A stretch of DNA of 42,447 nucleotides from Acidobacteriota bacterium (GTDB lineage: Bacteria > Actinomycetota > Acidimicrobiia > ATN3). The stretch lies in contig QEUQ01000017.1 in assembly GCA_003577105.1 (NCBI GenBank), forward strand, positions 1 through 42,447, given 5' to 3'. A program made the translations under genes and the position numbers. Positions 34,592 through 42,447 of the stretch are shown piece after piece (within the stretch, counting starts at the first letter, position 1; each line of letters begins with the position of its first letter). A model generated the notes under the pieces. That model did no database searches, was not told the origin of the DNA, and saw only the letters and a list, made by a program, of their open reading frames with translations.

Positions 34592-35778
34592 TCGGAGGGC
34601 CCTTCGAAGCCCTTCCCGCCCGCCCGGCCTTGACCGCCGGCCCAACTCCACTTCCGATTGAAGCAGCAGACGCCGCTATCGGCGCGGCAGCTGTGGTTTC
34701 GGAGATCCCCGGCGAAGCTCTGAATTGGGACCTAGCCCAGCGCGTAGCGTTTCGCGTCGCGGGGCGAGAACCACTTGAGGACAGCTACCTCGCTGAGAGT
34801 CTCGCTGAGGATTTCGACCAGGTCACCCGCCTCGCTGAAGGTCTCGTTGGGGAGCACACGGGGCTGGTTCCTTCGAGTGGCCCGGCGCGCTGCTCGGTTA
34901 TCGACCGTCGCGCCTGGATCGAGGCCAATGTCTCGAACTTCAAGATCATGATGGGTCCGCTTGCCGAGCGCATGGCATCGGCAGGAGCGTCAATACCTAC
35001 TGAGGGGCCGGGAGCTTGGATTGCGAAGTTTGCCCGCGATGGCACGCGATCAGTTGTCTCGGTGGAAATGGGAGCTGTTCTCGGATTCGTTGCGCAGCGC
35101 GTTCTCGGTCAGTACGACTTGTTTCTTCCGGAGGAGGGCGCCGACGCCGTCTACTACGTGGGCGCCAACGTCCTCTCTCTCGAGAAGAAGTTCGAGTTCA
35201 TCCCCCGCGATTTTCGATTTTGGATTGCGCTCCATGAACTGACTCACCGGGCACAGTTCGCCGGAGTCCCTTGGATGCGCCAGTACTTCGTCGATCTCGT
35301 GGAGAAGACTTTCTCATCGTCAGATCCCGACCCTCGTCACATGATCGAGGCGCTCCGCCGGGTAGTTGAGTCGCTCATCCGAGGAGAGGATCCGCTGGCA
35401 GACGGCGGCTTCGCCGGTGTGTTCGCTACCGCTGAGCAGCGCGAGGTATTGCGAAAAGTTCAGTCGCTGATGTGTCTTCTCGAAGGGCACGGCAATGTGG
35501 TCATGGACCGCCTCGGGGAGAAGTACATTCCCCAATCGGGCCGGATGTCCGACACGCTGCGCGCAAGGCGGGCCTCAAACGGCCTCCAGCGCTTCGTATT
35601 CAAGCTCGTCGGCCTTGAGCTGAAGATCCAGCAATACGAGCTCGGCGAGCGCTTCGTTGCCGGAGTGGAAGAGATCGCTGGCCCCGACGCGATCGCAGTC
35701 GCGTGGCAGAGCCCCGACTCCTTGCCGACAATGGAGGAGATCCGCGACCCGAAGGCGTGGTTGCGGAGGGTCGCCTGA
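34588..35778 (+). CDS. Zincin-like metallopeptidase, DUF2342 type
   Basis: This 396-residue protein has the zinc motif HELTH (about 216-220) in WIALHELTHRAQF, and LLEGHGNVVMD downstream, where a third ligand could lie. The family is common in actinobacteria, often listed as associated with coenzyme F420 biosynthesis from its phylogenetic pattern, and encoded beside tilS as in Mycobacterium. No signal peptide is seen and substrates are unknown. The GTG overlaps the preceding stop, and tilS begins 14 bases after its end. F420 association is established knowledge of the family; this window contains no F420 genes. Confidence 0.83.
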   Translation: MIGGPFEALPARPALTAGPTPLPIEAADAAIGAAAVVSEIPGEALNWDLAQRVAFRVAGREPLEDSYLAESLAEDFDQVTRLAEGLVGEHTGLVPSSGPARCSVIDRRAWIEANVSNFKIMMGPLAERMASAGASIPTEGPGAWIAKFARDGTRSVVSVEMGAVLGFVAQRVLGQYDLFLPEEGADAVYYVGANVLSLEKKFEFIPRDFRFWIALHELTHRAQFAGVPWMRQYFVDLVEKTFSSSDPDPRHMIEALRRVVESLIRGEDPLADGGFAGVFATAEQREVLRKVQSLMCLLEGHGNVVMDRLGEKYIPQSGRMSDTLRARRASNGLQRFVFKLVGLELKIQQYELGERFVAGVEEIAGPDAIAVAWQSPDSLPTMEEIRDPKAWLRRVA

Positions 35779-35792
35779 TCAAAGGAGCCGGG

Positions 35793-37175
35793 GTGGACCA
35801 GATCTCCGAGCCCGCATCGCCCGAGTTGGTGGCGGCAGGTTTGAGGGCGATTGGTGTCGAGCCCACCACGCGCCCAAGAGTGCTCGCGTGCCTATCCGGT
35901 GGCTCGGACTCAACCTTTCTGACCTGGGCACTTAGTGAAATTGGATGTGAAGTCATCGCCTTCCATCTCGATCACGGACTCCGACCCGGTTCAGAGCGCG
36001 ATGCAAGAGGCGCCGAGGCGATCGCGAGCGAGCTTGAAATTCCAATCCACTCGCTGACGGCGGATATCGATATCGCGGCTGGCAGTTCTCCGGAGACCGC
36101 CGCTAGGGAGGCCAGATATCAGATCGCCGAACAGATAGCTGACGAGACAGCTGCGGACTGGATAGCGACCGGGCACACCGCGGATGACCAAATCGAAACT
36201 TTCTTCATAAACCTTGCCCGCGGCGCGGGACTCGACGGTCTCGCTGCAATTCCTCCTCGCCGGGGCAGGATCGTCAGGCCGATGTTGTCGGTTTCTCGAG
36301 ATGCCGCCCGCCAAGCGTGCTCGGATCGAGGATTGAAGTTCATTGACGATCCGACAAACGCCGACACCTCGATCTTGCGCAACAGGATCCGCCATGACCT
36401 TGTGCCCAAGCTTGCCGAGATCCTCGGGCCCGGTTACCGCGATGCCATGCTGCGTCAGTTCGCATATCTGCGAGGTGACGCAGAGCTGCTCAACGCCCTC
36501 GCCGACGCCAAGCTGAAGAAATCGATGCTTCTCGCCGGTGGTCTTGCAGTTGGCATTGAGGTGAGCGCGCTCGCCGGCTTGAATCAGGCACTCGCCCGGC
36601 GCATGGTCAGAAGAGCACTCGCGCTAATCGGCGTTGAGACCCCGCCCGCAGGGCGCTTCGTCGAGGACGCGATCAGGGCGGCGCGCGAAGGAGGATCCGC
36701 GGACCTCGGTGGCGGTTTCATCGCTAGACGTGAGGGCGAATACCTCGTCGTGCGCCCTTCGGTGTTGAGCGTACCTGAGCCCACCGCGGGGTCGATCCCG
36801 GGGCGGATCGAGTCACCCTCCCTAGGGATAGCGGTGACAGGTGAGATCGTCGATGCCCCCGAAACGTGGGAGGACGAGCCCGGAACCGCCTGGATTGCGC
36901 CCGGGAAAGCCGGAAACTTCACCCTCCGGACGCCGCGTGAGGGCGAGCGCTTCTCTCCGCTGGGCATGAAAGGCTCGAAACCGCTGGCTGACTTCCTCGC
37001 CGAGGCCGGAATGCTGAGAACCGCACGGGAGTGGGCTCCGGTCCTCGCATCAGAGGGGTCTGGCAGAAGCGAAGTTGCCTGGGTCATCGGGCGGCGGGTG
37101 TCATCTCACTTTGCTGTGCCGATCGGCGCCCCCGAAGCAATCCGTTTGCGCGTAGAGCCACTCGTCGGGGAGTAG
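35793..37175 (+). CDS. tilS: tRNA(Ile)-lysidine synthase
   Basis: This 460-residue N-type ATP pyrophosphatase converts C34 of tRNA-Ile(CAU) to lysidine, so that it reads AUA as Ile. The PP-loop SGGSDS is near residues 36-41, followed by FHLDHGLRPGSERDA, ATGHTADDQIETFFINLARGAG and the C-terminal TilS domain (RTPREGERFSPLGMKGSKPLADFLAEA). The GTG at 35793 is chosen because AAAGGAG lies five bases upstream; the longer frame overlaps the zincin gene. Essential gene in most bacteria. Confidence 0.94.
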   Translation: MDQISEPASPELVAAGLRAIGVEPTTRPRVLACLSGGSDSTFLTWALSEIGCEVIAFHLDHGLRPGSERDARGAEAIASELEIPIHSLTADIDIAAGSSPETAAREARYQIAEQIADETAADWIATGHTADDQIETFFINLARGAGLDGLAAIPPRRGRIVRPMLSVSRDAARQACSDRGLKFIDDPTNADTSILRNRIRHDLVPKLAEILGPGYRDAMLRQFAYLRGDAELLNALADAKLKKSMLLAGGLAVGIEVSALAGLNQALARRMVRRALALIGVETPPAGRFVEDAIRAAREGGSADLGGGFIARREGEYLVVRPSVLSVPEPTAGSIPGRIESPSLGIAVTGEIVDAPETWEDEPGTAWIAPGKAGNFTLRTPREGERFSPLGMKGSKPLADFLAEAGMLRTAREWAPVLASEGSGRSEVAWVIGRRVSSHFAVPIGAPEAIRLRVEPLVGE

Positions 37176-37246
37176 CCGATGGCGCTACCCTTGAGGTCCG
37201 CACTACAACGAGCGCGTTGTCGGCCGGAGAAAGACGCCTAGGGGCA

Positions 37247-37783
37247 ATGAGCGAGTCTGCACAAGTTCTCGGAGAAGTCATCCTTACTGAGGATGCGATC
37301 CGCGCGAAGGTCGAGGGGCTTTCCGCTCAGATCACAGCTGATTACGAGGGCAAGCGCCCCTTGCTTATAGGGGTGCTAAAGGGAGCATTCATCTTCATGG
37401 CGGATCTCTGCCGCGGGATCGAATTGCCGATCGAGTTCGACTTCATGGCGGTCGCCAGCTACGGCGCTGCGACGCAAAGCTCTGGTGTTGTGAGAATCCT
37501 CAAAGATCTCGAGACCGAGATCAGTGGGCGAGACGTGATTATCGTCGAAGACATCATCTCGTCGGGTCTGACCTTGTCGTACCTACGGAGGGTTCTCCAG
37601 ACCAGGAATCCGGCGAGTCTTGAAATCTGCGCCCTTCTGGTCAAGGAAGGGGCGATGGTCGAAGACATCCCGATCCGATACACGGGCTTTTCCATCCCCC
37701 CGAAATTTGTCGTTGGCTACGGCCTCGACATAGGTGAGCGCTATCGCAACCTGCCATATCTAGCGCTTCTATCAGAGAAGTGA
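37247..37783 (+). CDS. hpt: Hypoxanthine phosphoribosyltransferase
   Basis: This 178-residue purine-salvage enzyme makes IMP or GMP from hypoxanthine or guanine and PRPP. It shows the N-terminal LLIGVLKGAFIFMADLCRGI, the mobile-loop SYG, and the PRPP-binding VIIVEDIISSGLTLSYL. FVVGYGLDIGERYRNLPYL is the C-terminal base-binding signature. The frame is open upstream into tilS, but ATG 37247 gives the family length. The order tilS-hpt-ftsH is conserved in many Gram-positive bacteria. Confidence 0.95.
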   Translation: MSESAQVLGEVILTEDAIRAKVEGLSAQITADYEGKRPLLIGVLKGAFIFMADLCRGIELPIEFDFMAVASYGAATQSSGVVRILKDLETEISGRDVIIVEDIISSGLTLSYLRRVLQTRNPASLEICALLVKEGAMVEDIPIRYTGFSIPPKFVVGYGLDIGERYRNLPYLALLSEK

Positions 37784-37811
37784 AGGCCTCTGGGCCAAGC
37801 AGGAGGGTGAA

Positions 37812-39725
37812 TTGAAACTCCTAGGCCGCCCTGCAGTGCTGTATCCCGTCGTAGGGCTGATTGCGGGATTGGTCGCCCTCTTCATGTTTTGGCCTACTCA
37901 GAATCCGAGCGAGCTGCGCCTAGACGAGTTCGAGCAAGCCGTTGCTGACAATCAGGTTGAGTGGGTGCGCATCTCGGATCGGGACAATCGGATCGATGGG
38001 GCCATGCTCGACGGCAAGACCTTCAAGGTTACTTATCCCCGCGAGTACGCATCGGAGCTCACCTCGAAGATCAGGGAAAAGCCGAGCATTCGTGTAGAGG
38101 TGATTTCTCAACGGGAAACCTTCTGGCAGTCGTTGATCTACAACCTGATTCAGTGGACCGTACTGATCGGCGCGTTCGCGCTCCTGCTTTGGTTCATAGT
38201 CCTCAAAGCCGGCGACGGCGGACTCGGGCGTGCGGGTTTCGGCCGTTCCAAGGCGCGCCGCTCCCAGAAGGATGAGCCCGACGCGACCTTTGCAGATATA
38301 GCGGGGCTCGATGAGGCCGTCGAGGAATTGGCCGAGATACGAGACTATCTCGAGGCCCCGGAGCGCTTTCGAGAACTCGGGGCGAAGGTGCCGAGAGGGG
38401 TGCTTCTCGTCGGTCCGCCCGGTACGGGTAAGACCCTTCTTGCGCGAGCGGTTGCCGGTGAGGCCCACGTTCCTTTCTATTCAATCTCTGGCTCTGATTT
38501 CGTGGAGATGTTCGTAGGCGTGGGTGCCAGTCGAATCCGTGACTTGTTCGCCCGAGCAAAGGAAGAGAGCCCCGCGATCATCTTCATCGACGAGATTGAC
38601 GCGGTTGGTAGGCAGCGTGGGACCGGGCTCGGAGGCGGCCACGACGAGCGCGAGCAGACTCTCAATCAGTTGCTCGTGGAGATGGACGGGTTTGAGACCG
38701 GTACCGGCGTTGTGCTCATGGGGGCGACCAACCGGGCAGACATCCTCGACCCCGCGCTGCTGAGGCCGGGCCGATTCGACCGGCAAGTGTTTGTAGATCT
38801 TCCTGATTTCCCTGGCCGGGTAGGAATACTCAAGGTGCATGCGGCAGGCAAGCCGATAGCTGAGGCTGTCGACCTTGAGGTGCTTGCGCGACGCACTCCA
38901 GGATTCACCGGAGCCGATTTGGCAAACATGGTCAACGAGGCGGCCCTCCTGGCGGCGAGGAGGGGCCTCAAAGAAATCGGCATGGCCGAGATGGATGAAG
39001 CAATCGACCGCGTCATGGCAGGGCCAGAGCGCAAGACCCGCGTCATATCGGAGCATGAAAAGAAGGTCATCGCTTATCACGAATCCGGGCACGCGCTCGT
39101 GGGCCACGTACTCCCCAATGCGGATCCGATCCACAAGATCTCGATCATCCCGAGGGGGCGGGCGCTCGGCTACACGCTCGCCTTGCCCGAGTCGGATCGG
39201 TACCTGCTCACCAGATCGGAACTGCGCGACCGTCTCGCAACGCTGATGGGCGGAAGAGTCGCCGAAGAGATGATCTTCGAGGAGCCAACAACCGGTGCCC
39301 AAGACGACCTTCGCGCCGCGGCCGATCTTGCCCGTCAGATGGTTACCGAATACGGGATGTCTGACGCGATAGGCCCGGTGTCACTCGCCGGTCCGGCGGG
39401 GGAGGTCTTTCTCGGCCGCGACTACGCAGCATCTCGTGAGCACTCCGATGACGTCGCAGCAGAGGTCGATCGTGAAGTTCGGCGCTTCATCGAGGATGCG
39501 CGCGATGAAGCCAAAGAGATCCTTCTCCAGAACCGCGAACTCCTTGATCGGCTGGCATCTGAGCTCATCGCCAAGGAGACCCTTGACACCGAAGAGGTGA
39601 GGGGGATCTTCGACGACGTGCCCGCCTGGCGCTCAAGCGATTCACGCGAGGTGGGTATTGATGGCGGGGACCTACACGGCACGGGCAAGCGCACCGGGCC
39701 CGACGAGAGCGGCCTTGGAGGTTAG
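37812..39725 (+). CDS. ftsH: ATP-dependent zinc metalloprotease FtsH
   Basis: This 637-residue membrane-anchored AAA protease removes misassembled membrane proteins and unstable regulators. Two N-terminal transmembrane helices (about 8-25 and 113-132) flank a short external domain. The AAA module carries Walker A GPPGTGKT (about 201-208), [14 protein letters not shown] and the second-region RPGRFDRQ. The zinc site is HESGH (about 423-427) with the third ligand further on ([16 protein letters not shown]). A TTG start at 37812 directly follows AGGAGGGTGA. Pro- and Gly-rich C-terminal tail. Confidence 0.96.
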   Translation: MKLLGRPAVLYPVVGLIAGLVALFMFWPTQNPSELRLDEFEQAVADNQVEWVRISDRDNRIDGAMLDGKTFKVTYPREYASELTSKIREKPSIRVEVISQRETFWQSLIYNLIQWTVLIGAFALLLWFIVLKAGDGGLGRAGFGRSKARRSQKDEPDATFADIAGLDEAVEELAEIRDYLEAPERFRELGAKVPRGVLLVGPPGTGKTLLARAVAGEAHVPFYSISGSDFVEMFVGVGASRIRDLFARAKEESPAIIFIDEIDAVGRQRGTGLGGGHDEREQTLNQLLVEMDGFETGTGVVLMGATNRADILDPALLRPGRFDRQVFVDLPDFPGRVGILKVHAAGKPIAEAVDLEVLARRTPGFTGADLANMVNEAALLAARRGLKEIGMAEMDEAIDRVMAGPERKTRVISEHEKKVIAYHESGHALVGHVLPNADPIHKISIIPRGRALGYTLALPESDRYLLTRSELRDRLATLMGGRVAEEMIFEEPTTGAQDDLRAAADLARQMVTEYGMSDAIGPVSLAGPAGEVFLGRDYAASREHSDDVAAEVDREVRRFIEDARDEAKEILLQNRELLDRLASELIAKETLDTEEVRGIFDDVPAWRSSDSREVGIDGGDLHGTGKRTGPDESGLGG

Positions 39726-40289
39726 GTGGATCTAGACAGGGCTGAGAGAGCCGTCGCGGAGTTGCTCGATGCAGTGGGCATCGCTACAGATAGCCCGGGC
39801 GCGAGAGAGACGCCAAGGCGCGTTGCCGAGATGTATGCGGAGATCTTCTCCGGCCTCGCAGAAGACCCCGCCTCACTTCTCGACGTTGTCTTTGAAGAGG
39901 GCCATGACGAGATGGTCATGGTTCGCGACATCGCCATGTATTCGATGTGCGAGCATCACCTGATGCCCTTCCTCGGCAAGGCACACGTTGCGTACATACC
40001 CAACGAGAGGGGCCAAATTACCGGTCTGTCGAAGCTAGCGCGCCTCGTCGACGCACTAGCGCGACGCCCGCAAGTCCAGGAGAGGCTGACGACACAAATC
40101 GCCGAAACCATCGAGTCCGCTCTCGAGCCCCAAGGCGTGTTCGTTGTGATCGAGGCGGAACATCTCTGCATGTCCATGCGTGGGGTGAGCAAGCCGGGAT
40201 CGGTGACGATCACCAGCGCGGTCCGCGGAGTCTTCAAGAGAAATGCGTCAACTCGTGCTGAAGCGATGGCCCTGCTGAGGCAGGCGTGA
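39726..40289 (+). CDS. folE: GTP cyclohydrolase I
   Basis: This 187-residue enzyme makes dihydroneopterin triphosphate from GTP, the first step of folate synthesis. Zinc ligands are in [10 protein letters not shown] (Cys, His) and EHLCMSMRG (Cys); [22 protein letters not shown] and GVSKPGS are further family motifs. The GTG immediately follows the ftsH stop, with the ribosome-binding GGAGG at the ftsH end. The product overlaps folP, the next enzyme in the window. Confidence 0.95.
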   Translation: MDLDRAERAVAELLDAVGIATDSPGARETPRRVAEMYAEIFSGLAEDPASLLDVVFEEGHDEMVMVRDIAMYSMCEHHLMPFLGKAHVAYIPNERGQITGLSKLARLVDALARRPQVQERLTTQIAETIESALEPQGVFVVIEAEHLCMSMRGVSKPGSVTITSAVRGVFKRNASTRAEAMALLRQA

Positions 40290-41578
40290 CAGGGAAAGCT
40301 GGCCACTCTGCAGGAGAGGCACAGCCTGATCAGACAGGCGACAGTCCGATCTCTGCCCTCGTGGCCGAGTTGGACGGCCCACCCTGGGCACGAGTATTGA
40401 GGGTTGTCGGGCACAGGGAGGCGGAGCGCCTCATGGCGACAATGGGAGTTGAGGCCCGTGAACTCCCGTCACTGACTCAGAAAGTTCTCCACCGGTTGGT
40501 ACAGGTGGGACCGCTACCCAATCCGCTGGCTCGCAGCCTCAAGTCGCACTTCACCCATGTCGGTGGTGACGCGGCGATACCCGGTGCGGCCTACGACCAA
40601 GACGGTGAGTCCGAGGTGATATTGATTGGCCGTCTCGACCAGCTGTCCTCGCTTTGCCGAAGGCTTGAAATCGGCGTTCCCGAGCTTCGCAGGGTAGGCG
40701 AGGTTCTCGACCAGGCCTTGCGGCGTGACGCGAACGTAGGCGGCGAGGTCCGAGCTCGCGACTTCAGGCTCGAGTGTGGCCGAGCCACCACGGTCATGGG
40801 GATCTTGAATGTCACCCCGGACTCATTCTCAGACGGTGGGCTTTTCGAGTCCGTTGACGCGGCAATAAAGCGTGGCGTTGAAATGGTTGCGGAGGGAGCC
40901 GGAATCATCGACGTGGGCGGAGCTTCAAGCCGCCCCAACGCGGATGAGGTTGACCCTTCGGTTGAAGCGGAACGCGTTATACCGGTGATCAAGGAACTCG
41001 CGAGTGAAATCGAAGTACCGATTTCGATCGACACAACCAACGCCGGCGTGGCTGAAGCGGCAATTGACGCGGGAGCCTCCATCGTCAACGACATCACTGC
41101 CCTCACCGCTGATCCGGCCATGGGCGCTCTCGCGGCCGCAACGGGAGCTGCCGTCGTCTTGATGCACATGCGTGGCAATCCCCGCACGATGACCAGCGAG
41201 GTCGAGTACGAAGATCTCGTCGGCGAGGTCTGGCAATACCTTGCCGAGAGGATCATCGCGGCAGTTGACGTGGGTATCGATCCGGCGGCAATAGTCGTGG
41301 ATCCTGGAATTGGGTTCGCCAAGACTTCCGAGCAGAGCCTGACAATTCTGCGGCGACTCGGCGAGTTCCGAAGCCTCGGAGCGCCACTTCTAGTCGGAGT
41401 CTCGAGAAAGTCCTTCATCGGGCAGGCTCTCGAGCTGCCCGTCGGCGAGAGGCTCGAAGGAACTCTCGCCGCCGTTGCGTGGTGCGTTTTCCAAGGCGCT
41501 TGGGGAGTCCGAGTTCACGACGTGGGCCAGGCTTCTAGGGCATGTCGCATGATCGATGCGATATTGTCTGCACCCTAA
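40286..41578 (+). CDS. folP: Dihydropteroate synthase with N-terminal extra domain
   Basis: This 430-residue enzyme condenses p-aminobenzoate with dihydropterin pyrophosphate and is the sulfonamide target. The catalytic TIM barrel starts about residue 170: [49 protein letters not shown] and GVSRKSF. Before it lies a ~150-residue domain ([36 protein letters not shown]) absent from the compact E. coli-type enzyme. A similar N-terminal part occurs in some archaeal and thermophile DHPS proteins. The GTG overlaps the folE stop. The expected folB and folK do not follow. Confidence 0.93.
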   Translation: MTGKAGHSAGEAQPDQTGDSPISALVAELDGPPWARVLRVVGHREAERLMATMGVEARELPSLTQKVLHRLVQVGPLPNPLARSLKSHFTHVGGDAAIPGAAYDQDGESEVILIGRLDQLSSLCRRLEIGVPELRRVGEVLDQALRRDANVGGEVRARDFRLECGRATTVMGILNVTPDSFSDGGLFESVDAAIKRGVEMVAEGAGIIDVGGASSRPNADEVDPSVEAERVIPVIKELASEIEVPISIDTTNAGVAEAAIDAGASIVNDITALTADPAMGALAAATGAAVVLMHMRGNPRTMTSEVEYEDLVGEVWQYLAERIIAAVDVGIDPAAIVVDPGIGFAKTSEQSLTILRRLGEFRSLGAPLLVGVSRKSFIGQALELPVGERLEGTLAAVAWCVFQGAWGVRVHDVGQASRACRMIDAILSAP

Positions 41579-41592
41579 GTGGTAATTGCACC

Positions 41593-41608
41593 TTTGATAC
41601 CACTACAA
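41593..41608 (+). promoter_or_regulatory. Shared upstream motif, copy A
   Basis: TTTGATA joined directly to CCACTACAA, 61 bases before the phosphatase-like gene. The same two blocks recur at 42190-42208 before the next gene. TACAAG (41603-41608) could be part of a -10 element, and GTGGTA/TACCAC (41579-41584 and 41598-41603) form an inverted repeat around it. Role unknown. Confidence 0.35.
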
Positions 41609-41668
41609 GCCTGAGTTTGACAGACCTGGTAAGAATGGCCTGTTGGCACGCCGGGGATGGAGGCATCG

Positions 41669-42145
41669 ATGGGAGGCCTAACAGGCCTGAGACCGCGGAA
41701 TTTTACCTGGGTAATCAAGGGTAAGCTCGCCGCATCGGAGCGGCCAGGGGGCTCGGGTAGAAGTCACCGCAGGGTTCGTAGAGACGAAGAGCTGATCTGG
41801 ATCTCCGAGTCTGAAATCACCCACGTCCTCTCGCTTCTTTCGGCCTCGCACAATCTGAAGGCTTACGACGAGTTCGGCATCTCGCACACCAACATTGAAG
41901 TGCCGTCCCTCGATGAGCTGCCGGAGAGGCGCCCCACTATCTACGAATTCATCGATCGGATGCGCAGAACCCGCGGCGAGGTGCTCCTCGTGCACATGGA
42001 TGACTTCCACGATCCCCTCAGCGGACTGCTAGCCGGCTATCTCCTACACGCCGACTTGGTGGAGGACGAGCCTACGGCGGTCGCCGTGATGGAGCAGATA
42101 GTCAAGCGCCCAATTGGACCTGTCGGAAGGAAACTCGTCGGCTGA
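41669..42145 (+). CDS. Dual-specificity-phosphatase-like protein without catalytic cysteine
   Basis: This 158-residue protein begins at ATG 41669, with GGAGG five bases upstream. The layout resembles the tyrosine/dual-specificity phosphatase fold: an N-terminal NFTWVIKGKLAASERPG strand, EELIWISESEITHVLSLL, and the loop after the last strand reading LLVHMDDFHDPLSG. In active enzymes that loop is HCxxGxxR; here Cys is Met and no Arg lies six positions on, so chemistry is unlikely. It may bind phospho-ligands as a pseudophosphatase. It replaces the usual folB/folK after folP, so its link to folate is positional only. Confidence 0.6.
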   Translation: MGGLTGLRPRNFTWVIKGKLAASERPGGSGRSHRRVRRDEELIWISESEITHVLSLLSASHNLKAYDEFGISHTNIEVPSLDELPERRPTIYEFIDRMRRTRGEVLLVHMDDFHDPLSGLLAGYLLHADLVEDEPTAVAVMEQIVKRPIGPVGRKLVG

Positions 42146-42189
42146 GTTTTCCGTCGGCTCTTGCACCACCGATTGGACGCCACCTCGGG

Positions 42190-42208
42190 TTTGATAACGC
42201 CACTACAA
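42190..42208 (+). promoter_or_regulatory. Shared upstream motif, copy B, with possible -10 element
   Basis: TTTGATA, three bases, then CCACTACAA, matching copy A at 41593. TACAAT (42204-42209) fits a -10 hexamer for the secreted-protein gene. TGATA (42191) and TATCA (downstream) are an inverted pair around it. Downstream, CGGAGATC/GATC..TCCG and CCCC..GGGG could form two leader hairpins; they do not match a riboswitch consensus I know. Confidence 0.4.
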
Positions 42209-42300
42209 TTGTCGTATCAGGTGCGCCGGTTCTACTCGGAGATCAGCAGATCTATCCGTCCCCTCCCTTGGGGTGTCGGAGTTGCCAGGCAGGTGATCAG

Positions 42301-42447
42301 ATGAGCCAATCAAGTCCAAGGCTGCTGCGAGCCGCAATTGCCCTAGCTGTAATGCTCATCGCCTCGGTTCTCACCCTAGGTATCGACTCACCTGCAAGTG
42401 CAGCCACAGGGTGGAACCACGAGACACTTGATTCAGGAATATCTACC
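42301..42447 (+). CDS. Secreted protein, 3' partial, unknown
   Basis: The first 49 residues of a protein with a Sec signal peptide: polar start MSQSSPRLLR, hydrophobic core AAIALAVMLIASVLTLGI, and a probable cleavage after SPASA. The mature part visible (ATGWNHETLDSGIST) is too short to identify a family. AGGTGATC just upstream is a good match to the anti-Shine-Dalgarno sequence. A ~90-base leader with possible hairpins precedes it. The gene runs off the window end. Confidence 0.7.
   Translation, partial: MSQSSPRLLRAAIALAVMLIASVLTLGIDSPASAATGWNHETLDSGIST

Noticed and set aside
13219-42156. Shared 12-mer TTTTCCGTCGGC at about 13220 and 42148
   Set aside because: Many 12-base matches are expected by chance in a 42-kb window.
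42210-42300. c-di-AMP (ydaO) or c-di-GMP riboswitch before the secreted-protein gene
   Set aside because: Two hairpins can be drawn, but the conserved core sequences of either class are not present.
1-42447. CRISPR arrays, complete insertion sequences, prophage genes or a replication origin
   Set aside because: No regularly spaced repeats, transposase, integrase, phage structural gene or DnaA-box cluster was seen.

Overview
This is G+C-rich bacterial DNA with long overlapping operons, frequent GTG/TTG starts and ATGA/GTGA stop-start overlaps. The organism is most likely a member of the Actinomycetota. Markers are a SigR-type sigma factor with a ZAS anti-sigma factor, a DUF2342-type zincin next to tilS, a DUF5667 protein, and the order argS-lysA-hom-thrC-x-rho-rpmE-prfA-prmC-tsaC. 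That order matches the Mycobacterium chromosome except at x. A deep or uncultured lineage such as Thermoleophilia or Acidimicrobiia is an inference; nothing in the window fixes the class.

Layout. 1-1.7 kb holds the heme A/heme O pair ctaA (5' end cut by the window) and ctaB. 2.0-5.8 kb (minus strand) holds an M16 peptidase pair, a four-cysteine small protein and a ThuA-like lipoprotein, divergent from a UPF0016/Gdt1-type cation transporter at 5.9-6.6 kb. 6.7-13.6 kb is an accessory-looking stretch: an unknown protein, an AAA ATPase with a DUF4143-type nuclease-like domain whose start codon sits in a perfect palindrome, three unknown membrane or lipoproteins, a tRNA-Arg(CCG) flanked by short repeats, a DNA methyltransferase with an extra C-terminal domain, and a frameshifted response regulator. 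An acyl-CoA dehydrogenase follows on the minus strand at 13.7-14.9 kb.

15.1-30.2 kb is the core operon region. argS, lysA, hom and thrC make arginyl-tRNA, lysine and threonine precursors. Where other Actinobacteria carry thrB (homoserine kinase) between thrC and rho, this genome has an archaeal-type phosphoglycerate-mutase-like gene, a cyclic 2,3-diphosphoglycerate synthetase and a 2-phosphoglycerate kinase. The last two are the known enzymes for making cyclic 2,3-diphosphoglycerate, a solute described from methanogenic archaea. After that come a 66-residue unknown ORF, rho, rpmE (zinc form of L31), a DUF1385 protein, prfA, prmC and tsaC.

30.2-42.4 kb holds an L,D-transpeptidase, a divergent sigma factor with a DUF5667 membrane partner, an alpha/beta hydrolase (minus strand), the SigR/RsrA-like redox pair, a small exported membrane protein, a DUF2342-like zincin, tilS, hpt, ftsH, folE and folP (with an N-terminal extra domain). 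It ends with a phosphatase-like protein lacking the catalytic cysteine and the start of a secreted protein cut by the window end.

The observation most worth following is the block at 20.7-24.2 kb. Either the mutase-like protein (or the kinase) replaces ThrB, or a cyclic diphosphoglycerate pathway has been inserted in the threonine operon, or both.
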